DNA from: Bacillota bacterium
Lineage (GTDB): Bacteria; Bacillota_C; Negativicutes; Sporomusales; Sporomusaceae
NCBI GenBank assembly: GCA_023441125.1
Contig: JAEZQV010000099.1
Span: 1 to 11,293 of the forward strand
Reading direction: 5' to 3'
DNA: 11,293 bases
Part shown: one piece after another, positions 5,811 through 11,293 of the stretch
Layout: every line of letters begins with the position of its first letter
Position numbering within the stretch: position 1 is the stretch's first letter
Translations under genes and position numbers: made by a program
Notes under the pieces: generated by a model
What the model was told of the DNA's origin: nothing
Seen by the model: only the letters and a program-made list of their open reading frames with translations
The model's database searches: none

Positions 5811-8802
5811 CTTCGATCCCTAGTTTTTTCGCGTAGGCAGTAACTGCCTTTTCAAAGCAAGCCAGCGGCGCGCGCACCGTTCCGGCTCCGATCTGGCCTA
5901 CACCCGCGTTTTTATGGGCTATTCCCGTATTGATGAGCGGTGTAATACCGGTTTCAACTACTTTTCTGGCGTCAATACCCAGGCAGGCTCCCTTGAAATC
6001 CCAAGTGGGAATACTCCAGTTCGCATTATTGGCAATACAGATTTTAGCCATTTCATTGGAGACCTTTAGGGCATCATGGAAACCGCCGGCACCGACAAAT
6101 CTTGTAACACCGGGAGCTGCGACCATGGCCATGGCGCCAACGCCCACTGTTTCGGTGATGGCACTGTCGCCGATATCCGGATTGGCGTCGTCGGCCGAAT
6201 AGCCGGTGAAGTACAGTCCGTTGGGCGTATTAACCGGTGCTGTGAACCATTCGTCGCCCATGCCGCTTATTCTGACGCCAAAATTCTGGCCGTTTCTGGC
6301 CATGGTGGTCACTACCGTACCGCTGGTAACCTTACGCGCACAATCCACGATGGATTTTCCCGCCGCCATCATGACGTTTAGGAAAAATTGATCGGTATCG
6401 GCCAGGAACTTTATTACACTGTATTTTTCTTGTTGGTCAATGGCGAGTTCCGTAATTAACGGGGTAATTTCTTTCAGGAAGATAAGGGAAGCAGCGATAT
6501 TTCTCTGATGGAATTCATCACCCATGGTAATGGCCTTGGCAATGAGCACATTCAGGTTTAAGCCGCCTTCCTTGCGTTTCAATGCCTGTGCTAACACCGG
6601 TCCTAAAGAATCCCGCATCCAGCGTAATCTGGTGATAACTTCTTCCGAATAGGCGCCAAATCTAAGCACTTTGCCGATGCCTTCGTTCATTATGCAATAG
6701 GCAACAGAACCATCCAGTTTATTTTCCACGACCATAACCGGCATGCTGCCGGAGGTAATCCCGCCCATAGGACCTACGGCGTGCACATGATGGCAGGGGG
6801 AGAATTTTACTCCTCCATTCTCCAGCAGTTCTCTGGCGCTGTTTTCATCCGCTGCCCAACCTTCAAATAATACCGCGCCAATACAAGAACCTTGCATTGG
6901 ACCTGTCATATTTTTGTATTCGATCGGCGGTCCGGCGTGCAGCAGCACTTTATCCTGCAAAATTTCGATTACTGATTTCGCCGGCACTACGTCAACCAGG
7001 AAAGGCTGTGCGTTCTTCATCCTGTCAATGACTGCATTGTTGGCTGTTTCAATTTCGGCAATTTTGGCCAGGGCGTTTAGTATCTTGATCAGTCTTTTAT
7101 CGCCGCCAGCCGCCGGTTTCCAATCATATTGCACCGCACTGCCGCCATAGGTCAGAATCGATTCGGTGAAGCTGGCCAGACCAATGTTTACAATCCGGGG
7201 TTTGGAGTTTAAGAGGTCCATTACACTGTCACTGACTGCAGGCAGTTCTTTTTTGGCCACCTGTTTTTCTACCACGTATTTATCGGCTTCTTGAAAGTCG
7301 ATCCCCTTTAGTTTAAGGGCCAGCCGTACCGCCCTGGCATTACTTGCTTCTACCAGTACGCCGCATTCTTTCAGGGTGCTTATGGCGGCCTGGTAGCTTT
7401 GCGGATCATACTCCGTGCCGCATACGGTAGCGACAAAATGCAGTTCCCGGCCGTTGGCCCTGGCGGTGTGTATAGCTTCCTTGATTGCCGCAGCTAAGGC
7501 CCCGGCCATATCCGGATGCGAGCCGTAGCCCAATACGCAGTCCAGCAGGATTACGCCGGTATTTTCGTCCTGGGCATATTCTCTTATCTTATTAATTCTG
7601 ACTTCCGGATCGATCATGGGATGCGGTTTACCCTGCGTATAGATGTCATCGCCCAAATCCATTACTTCGTAGCCGTTGGCCTTAAGGAGATATCCCTCTT
7701 GTTTGATCAATTTACCGAGTCCTAACGCTTCGGTGATAAGCATGGCCGCTTCGGCGCCAAGCGTACCGCCGGAATACAGTCCCTTTACCGTTTTTTCCGG
7801 TGCCAGCGGCGTCTTTACCTCGTAGTGTATTGCTTCCAGATAGTTAGGCTTGACCGGTCTGTTCTTGGCAAGGTCTACCGCCATCATGGCCGTTTCTTCG
7901 AGCGTATGGGCCAAATATACATTGCCCTCGTGGTGATCCGGCTTTTCGCCAAGGAATATGGCCACAACCGGCTTGGAGAGACTGTGCAGCAGTTCGACAA
8001 TTTCATCCCGGACTTGCTTGGCCGGCGGCTTGGAAATAACGACAATTACATCCGTAGGCTCGTGATGTTCCAGTCCTACTAGCGCATCGCGAACAGTTAT
8101 GGCATTGACCTCGGCGCTTAGATCGCGACCGCCGGTCCCGATTGCGTGGACAACGCCGCCGCCAAGTCTGTCGATGATAGTAGTAACTTCCTGTATGCCT
8201 GTGCCGGAAGCGCCGACTATGCCGATATTGCCGGGTTTTACAACATTTGTAAACGCAATGGGGATGCTGGAAATAATGCCGGTGCCGCAGTCCGGTCCCA
8301 TCAGTAACAGTCCCTTGTCATGCGCTTTCTGCTTCAGTCTCACTTCATCCGCCAGTGAGATGTTATCGGTGAAGGAGAATACGTTCAGACCTTTATCCAG
8401 CGCTTTTTCAATCTCGTCGGCAGCGTATTCGCCCGGTATGGAAAACAGCGCTAAATTCGCATCAGGCATTTCTTCTAAGGCCGCATCGATGGTGGTTACA
8501 CTTTCAATGCCGGTGCTCTTTCTCTTTACAGCCAAATCATTTAAAAATTTCTCCGCTTCACTAAGAACGGTTTCAACAATGCTTTCAGCGGCCGTCTCAA
8601 CTACGATTACCATATCGCTCGGAGCGGCGCGTTCTGCCTCAGCAGTAAGCAGTCCGCCATTTTTAAGGATGTCCTTATTGGCGGCAGTCCCCATCATGAT
8701 GGAACATTTCGTTATACCGGCAATCGTATTAATTGAATTTGTGAGTAACATAAGATTAATAGAGTCTTGATAACTATTTTTCTTAATTACCGTATATAGC
8801 AT
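5803..8802 (-). CDS. allFG: Fused FdrA (AllF) - YlbE/DUF1116 (AllG) protein of oxamate carbamoyltransferase
   Basis: One 999-residue chain joins two proteins that are separate in E. coli (about 555 and 420 residues). Residues 1 to about 578 match FdrA/AllF, with Rossmann/succinyl-CoA-synthetase-like motifs: MMGTAANK (36-43), LLMGPDCGTG (166-175), GASGTGIQE (197-205), GTGGRDLS (222-229) and YDWKPAAGGDKRL (559-571). Residues from about 582 match AllG, with HAGPPIEYKNMTGPM (622-636), PCHHVHAVGPMGGITSGSMP (669-688), MGDEFHQRNIA (760-770) and TGIAHKNAGVGQIGAGTVRA (959-978). The domains join directly with little linker. The expected role, with AllH, is phosphorolysis of oxalurate to oxamate and carbamoyl phosphate. 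I chose the ATG at 8802 because GAAGGGG lies 8 bases upstream; the TTG at 8808 is only 2 bases from it. It is the first gene of the operon, with allH overlapping its end. The substrate is inferred from the allE and allK neighbours. Confidence 0.94.
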   Translation of the reverse strand: MLYTVIKKNSYQDSINLMLLTNSINTIAGITKCSIMMGTAANKDILKNGGLLTAEAERAAPSDMVIVVETAAESIVETVLSEAEKFLNDLAVKRKSTGIESVTTIDAALEEMPDANLALFSIPGEYAADEIEKALDKGLNVFSFTDNISLADEVRLKQKAHDKGLLLMGPDCGTGIISSIPIAFTNVVKPGNIGIVGASGTGIQEVTTIIDRLGGGVVHAIGTGGRDLSAEVNAITVRDALVGLEHHEPTDVIVVISKPPAKQVRDEIVELLHSLSKPVVAIFLGEKPDHHEGNVYLAHTLEETAMMAVDLAKNRPVKPNYLEAIHYEVKTPLAPEKTVKGLYSGGTLGAEAAMLITEALGLGKLIKQEGYLLKANGYEVMDLGDDIYTQGKPHPMIDPEVRINKIREYAQDENTGVILLDCVLGYGSHPDMAGALAAAIKEAIHTARANGRELHFVATVCGTEYDPQSYQAAISTLKECGVLVEASNARAVRLALKLKGIDFQEADKYVVEKQVAKKELPAVSDSVMDLLNSKPRIVNIGLASFTESILTYGGSAVQYDWKPAAGGDKRLIKILNALAKIAEIETANNAVIDRMKNAQPFLVDVVPAKSVIEILQDKVLLHAGPPIEYKNMTGPMQGSCIGAVLFEGWAADENSARELLENGGVKFSPCHHVHAVGPMGGITSGSMPVMVVENKLDGSVAYCIMNEGIGKVLRFGAYSEEVITRLRWMRDSLGPVLAQALKRKEGGLNLNVLIAKAITMGDEFHQRNIAASLIFLKEITPLITELAIDQQEKYSVIKFLADTDQFFLNVMMAAGKSIVDCARKVTSGTVVTTMARNGQNFGVRISGMGDEWFTAPVNTPNGLYFTGYSADDANPDIGDSAITETVGVGAMAMVAAPGVTRFVGAGGFHDALKVSNEMAKICIANNANWSIPTWDFKGACLGIDARKVVETGITPLINTGIAHKNAGVGQIGAGTVRAPLACFEKAVTAYAKKLGIEVE

Positions 8803-8810
8803 TTCCAAAT

Positions 8811-8817
8811 CCCCTTC
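8811..8817 (-). promoter_or_regulatory. Ribosome binding site fixing the allFG start
   Basis: GAAGGGG on the minus strand lies 8 bases before the ATG at 8800-8802 and only 2 bases before the in-frame TTG at 8806-8808. The spacing favours the ATG. Confidence 0.75.
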
Positions 8818-8825
8818 ATTGTGCT

Positions 8826-8838
8826 AATATTTGGTTAA
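8826..8838 (+). promoter_or_regulatory. PucR-box-like operator in the divergent control region
   Basis: The sequence AATATTTGGTTAA matches the B. subtilis PucR box (WWWCNTTGGTTAA, recalled from published work) at every position except the single C. It lies just downstream of the predicted start of the leftward operon transcript, at about +7 to +19, and about 100 bases upstream of the second pucR gene. That position would suit repression of the operon, or activation read from the other side. The word ATTTGGTTAAA recurs before allE. The match is seen in the sequence; function and direction are inferred. Confidence 0.45.
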
Positions 8839-8851
8839 ATAACTCATCGTC

Positions 8852-8880
8852 ATTATAGCATGTTTTTTTTGCATTATCAT
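8852..8880 (-). promoter_or_regulatory. Sigma-A-type promoter of the allFG operon
   Basis: On the minus strand, a perfect -10 TATAAT (complement of 8852-8857) follows ATGATA (complement of 8875-8880, 4 of 6 matches to TTGACA) at a 17-base spacing. The predicted start is near 8845, giving a leader of roughly 43 bases to the ATG at 8802. An A-rich segment lies upstream, as in UP elements. The spacer itself holds a run of eight A. Confidence 0.65.
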
Positions 8881-8890
8881 TGGTATAAAA

Positions 8891-8918
8891 TTTATAAAAA
8901 AAGCGTTTTTTTTATACT
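8891..8918 (+). promoter_or_regulatory. Possible promoter of the second pucR gene
   Basis: TTTATA (8891-8896) and TATACT (8913-8918) stand 16 bases apart and each resembles its sigma-A hexamer. The start would fall near 8925, leaving a very short leader with the Shine-Dalgarno sequence at its 5' end. An alternative is the extended -10 TGGTATAAA at 8881-8889, which lacks a clear -35. Confidence 0.35.
8893..8916. repeat. A/T palindrome with phased A-tracts between the divergent genes
   Basis: Ten bases (8893-8902, TATA followed by six more A) pair with 8907-8916 around a GCGT centre. The dyad fills the spacer of the possible rightward promoter, so it could be an autoregulatory operator. A-tracts centred near 8888.5 and 8899 and a T-tract near 8909.5 are spaced 10.5 bases apart, and another T-tract is centred near 8866.5. 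This phasing predicts curved DNA. Confidence 0.45.
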
Positions 8919-8926
8919 ATGAGGAT

Positions 8927-8933
8927 AAAGGAG
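8927..8933 (+). promoter_or_regulatory. Ribosome binding site supporting the GTG start of the second pucR gene
   Basis: AAAGGAG lies 7 bases before the GTG at 8941. The resulting N-terminus (MNIKDILKMQ) lines up with that of the other PucR protein in the window (MELTIRDVLQ), which supports GTG over the internal ATG at 8965. Confidence 0.8.
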
Positions 8934-8940
8934 TAGGAAA

Positions 8941-10569
8941 GTGAATATCAAAGATATATTAAAAATGCAAACTCTTTACAGCGCAAAATTAATAGCCGGC
9001 GAAAGCGGCATTGTAAACGACATAACGGGTGTCAATGTACTTGAAGCAACCGATATAGCAAACTGGGGACGTCAGGGTGAAGTAATCCTTACCAGTTTTT
9101 TTGCCCTGCACAATTTGAGTGATAGCGAGCTGGAAGTATTTTTTGAAAAGCTCCACAATATCGGCATTAGTGCGGTCATAATTAAAATCGATAGACTGGT
9201 TACCCATATACCCAATAAAATAAGCGAGCTTTGTGACCAACATGCCATTCCCTTAATTCAAATTAACAAGGACGTAAAGTATGAATCGATTATTCTCGAA
9301 ATATTAGGGCCAATCATCAATAAAAATATCAACCTGCTAAACAAGTACTATGAGGTTCATAGCGAACTGACCAAACTGGCATTGAAAATGCCGTCAATGG
9401 ACGAGATATTATGTGAATTTAAAAAAATGATTCTGCGCGATGTAAGCCTTATTAGCGCTACAAAAGGAATTGAAATTAGCACAAACCCGGAACTCTCCAA
9501 CGTGACAGTAGTGGGGACCAGCGAAGTGTTAACTGAGAAGTATGTGCATTTCAGATATGAACGTAACGCTGTGATCTATAATGGTACTAATCCCCCGATA
9601 ACCGGCCAGCAGATTCGGGTCCATATACCGCATCTCGGCTATGACGACTATGAACTGGTTATCCATGAGCTGCTGGAACAAATTAGTTCAGAAGATTTTA
9701 TGGTGATAGAAAATGGCGTTAAATTTCTGCAAATGGAATTATTGAAAAAGTATGTACTCTCGCAAAATCTATTTCAGCAAAAAAACAACATTATCAGCGA
9801 CTTACTCAATGATCGGCTTTACGAGGAAAAAGATATCGACGAGGTGCTGGAGTCCCTGACGATCAGCAAACATAAGTACTATCAGGTAATGCTGATCAAG
9901 CTCTATCCGCGGGACGAAAAGAAAAGTATCGACAAAGACCTTATGCCGCAAGCACTCCGGCAGATTAGACTAAAATTTAAAGCCAGCTTCAATGATATCG
10001 TTTTCCTGGAAAGATTGGATGTAGTAGTATTTATCCTCAATATTAACGATGTTAAAGCCGGGCTTACGCCGCGCTCTATTGAAAAAATAATGACTGCATT
10101 GGTGCAAAATGATGTGTTTAAAGATTTCTATTACAATGTGAGCATCAGCTCGCTAGTGGAAAAACGTAACATCTCCCAAGCCAACAGGGAAGTTTTGGAC
10201 ACCGAGAAGGTACTGCGGCTGTTCCACAATTCAAATAATATCCTGCCCTACGAAGAGCTGGGAATTTACAAACTATTTTTGGATTCAAACAACCTGGGCG
10301 ATCTTAAGAAGTTCATATCTCCCCGGTTAGCTAACTTCAGGCACCAGTATCCGCTGCTATTTGAGACGCTGCAAACTTTTCTCGATACAAATCAGAACTA
10401 TATCCTCACCTCGGAAAGATTGTTTCTGCACCCGAAGACAGTAAGATATCGCATTGACAAGATAAAAAATGTGCTAAACGTAGATTTTGCGGACCCGGAG
10501 GAACTGCTGCAGATTCAAATAGCCGCCAGACTGTTTAAATTGATTGACGGGAGAAAAAATAATGAGTGA
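8941..10569 (+). CDS. PucR-family transcriptional regulator (second), divergent from the allantoin operon
   Basis: This 542-residue, probably cytoplasmic regulator has the same architecture as the first PucR protein but is clearly diverged from it. The N-terminal PucR domain covers about residues 3-125 (VNDITGVNVLEATDIANWGR at 25-44). A middle GGDEF-like segment covers about 285-430. The C-terminal PucR helix-turn-helix is at about 486-508 (LTSERLFLHPKTVRYRIDKI at 489-508). It starts with GTG behind a strong AAAGGAG. It is transcribed away from allFG across about 138 bases that hold a PucR-box-like site and an A/T palindrome. It is therefore the best candidate for the direct regulator of the operon; the inducer, probably allantoin or a derivative, is inferred. 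Its last 8 bases overlap the start of the hydrolase gene. Confidence 0.94.
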   Translation: MNIKDILKMQTLYSAKLIAGESGIVNDITGVNVLEATDIANWGRQGEVILTSFFALHNLSDSELEVFFEKLHNIGISAVIIKIDRLVTHIPNKISELCDQHAIPLIQINKDVKYESIILEILGPIINKNINLLNKYYEVHSELTKLALKMPSMDEILCEFKKMILRDVSLISATKGIEISTNPELSNVTVVGTSEVLTEKYVHFRYERNAVIYNGTNPPITGQQIRVHIPHLGYDDYELVIHELLEQISSEDFMVIENGVKFLQMELLKKYVLSQNLFQQKNNIISDLLNDRLYEEKDIDEVLESLTISKHKYYQVMLIKLYPRDEKKSIDKDLMPQALRQIRLKFKASFNDIVFLERLDVVVFILNINDVKAGLTPRSIEKIMTALVQNDVFKDFYYNVSISSLVEKRNISQANREVLDTEKVLRLFHNSNNILPYEELGIYKLFLDSNNLGDLKKFISPRLANFRHQYPLLFETLQTFLDTNQNYILTSERLFLHPKTVRYRIDKIKNVLNVDFADPEELLQIQIAARLFKLIDGRKNNE

Positions 10570-11293
10570 ACCCGAAGTTTTCAGTTTAATTACCGAAGAC
10601 AATATAAAACTCGCTGCAAACTTGCAGCGAGCAAAAACGCAGAGAAAAAATGCAACGATTATCTATTTTCATGGCGGCGGACTGCTGTATGGTGTAAGCG
10701 ACGACCTGCCGGCACTGTATATAAATAAATTTTTGGATGCGGGCTATGATTTTTTGGCGTTAGATTATCCTTTGGCGCCTGAAGCAAAGATAGACCAAAT
10801 TTTACAGTCAGCCTTGGCCCTACTTTGTTTCTATTTGCAAAATACGGCCAGTGTGTTTAAGTTAAACAATAATAAATATGTACTATTCGGCAGATCGGCC
10901 GGCGCCTATCTCTGCTTTATGCTTTGTGCGCAGCTGATTAACAGCAAAGCCCTGTTGCCGGCAGCCATCATCAGCCTCTACGGCTATACCAGGCTGGACG
11001 AAGTTCAATTTAATACCCCAAGCAAGCATTATAACAAGTTAGCCAGCATACCCGCTGCCAGCATCGAGAACATGATTGCTGACAGCCCGGTGACCTATGG
11101 CCCGCTGGCAGCAAGATTTTTCCTCTATGTCAAGGCCAGACAGGACGGCACCTGGACAAACCACCTCTGCGGGCCGGAAGATCCGGCGAAATACTCATTA
11201 ACGGACGCAATGCTTAGGTCTTTCCCGCCGACAATTCTGGCAGCGGCCACCTTAGACCCGGATGTGCCCTACCGCATGAGCAAGAGTCTGCTG
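10562..11293 (+). CDS. Alpha/beta hydrolase of the hormone-sensitive-lipase-like type, cut by the window end
   Basis: The visible 244 residues begin MSEPEVFSLITEDNIKLA and remain open to the last base, so the C-terminus lies outside. The motifs are those of HGGG-type carboxylesterases: oxyanion-hole HGGG (37-40), LDYPLAPEA (67-75) and nucleophile elbow GRSAG (110-114, Ser112). LDPDVPY (231-237) probably carries the catalytic Asp; the catalytic His is expected beyond the window. No signal peptide is seen, so it is probably cytoplasmic. The ATG lies inside the last codons of the second pucR gene (8-base overlap), and GGGAG (10549-10553) sits 8 bases upstream, so the two are probably translationally coupled. 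The substrate is unknown: it could be an ester, an amide or a formamide. A link to purine breakdown is suggested only by gene order. Confidence 0.88.
   Translation, partial: MSEPEVFSLITEDNIKLAANLQRAKTQRKNATIIYFHGGGLLYGVSDDLPALYINKFLDAGYDFLALDYPLAPEAKIDQILQSALALLCFYLQNTASVFKLNNNKYVLFGRSAGAYLCFMLCAQLINSKALLPAAIISLYGYTRLDEVQFNTPSKHYNKLASIPAASIENMIADSPVTYGPLAARFFLYVKARQDGTWTNHLCGPEDPAKYSLTDAMLRSFPPTILAAATLDPDVPYRMSKSLL

Noticed and set aside
7050..7090. A sequencing frameshift or lost stop creating the AllF-AllG fusion
   Set aside because: Homology runs smoothly in one frame through the junction and total length is close to the sum of the separate proteins. There is no visible leftover intergenic sequence or ribosome binding site.
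8099..8770. 223-codon open frame antisense to allFG
   Set aside because: It lies entirely opposite a strongly conserved coding sequence and has a low-complexity Ser/Ala/Pro composition typical of shadow frames.
8919..8936. Five-codon frame (ATG AGG ATA AAG GAG TAG) overlapping the Shine-Dalgarno sequence of the second pucR gene
   Set aside because: It has no ribosome binding site of its own and the peptide shows no regulatory codon pattern. It is probably chance.

Overview
The window looks like a chromosomal segment of an anaerobic, Gram-positive-type bacterium, probably a Negativicutes or other Firmicutes. That guess rests on strong GGAG-type ribosome binding sites, a sigma-A-like promoter, PucR-family regulators and an anaerobic purine-breakdown gene set. 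The genus is not provable from this sequence.

Layout. (1) Positions 2-1045, plus strand: the 3' part of a sigma-54 activator, followed after 27 bases by a PucR-family regulator (1073-2734). (2) Positions 2735-3150: 416 bases with no convincing gene, relatively GC-rich and full of inverted repeats, ending in the terminator of the convergent operon. (3) Positions 8802 down to 3151, minus strand: a four-gene operon. It encodes a 999-residue fusion of the FdrA (AllF) and YlbE (AllG, DUF1116) families, a DUF2877 protein (AllH), (S)-ureidoglycine aminohydrolase (AllE) and carbamate kinase (AllK). (4) Positions 8803-8940: a compact AT-rich divergent control region with a good leftward promoter, an A/T palindrome, phased A-tracts and a sequence close to the PucR box known from Bacillus subtilis. 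(5) Positions 8941-11293, plus strand: a second PucR-family regulator, overlapped by the start of an alpha/beta hydrolase that runs off the window.

How the genes fit together. AllE turns ureidoglycine into ureidoglycolate and ammonia. After oxidation to oxalurate (the enzyme, AllD, is not in the window), oxamate carbamoyltransferase (AllFGH) splits oxalurate with phosphate into oxamate and carbamoyl phosphate. Carbamate kinase then makes ATP from carbamoyl phosphate. The operon is therefore the energy-yielding tail of anaerobic allantoin breakdown. The two PucR regulators and the sigma-54 activator on either side are the likely controllers.

The most unusual items are the single-chain AllF-AllG fusion, the unexplained structured intergenic region at 2735-3109, the PucR-box-like sites in the operon, and the hydrolase tied translationally to the second PucR gene.
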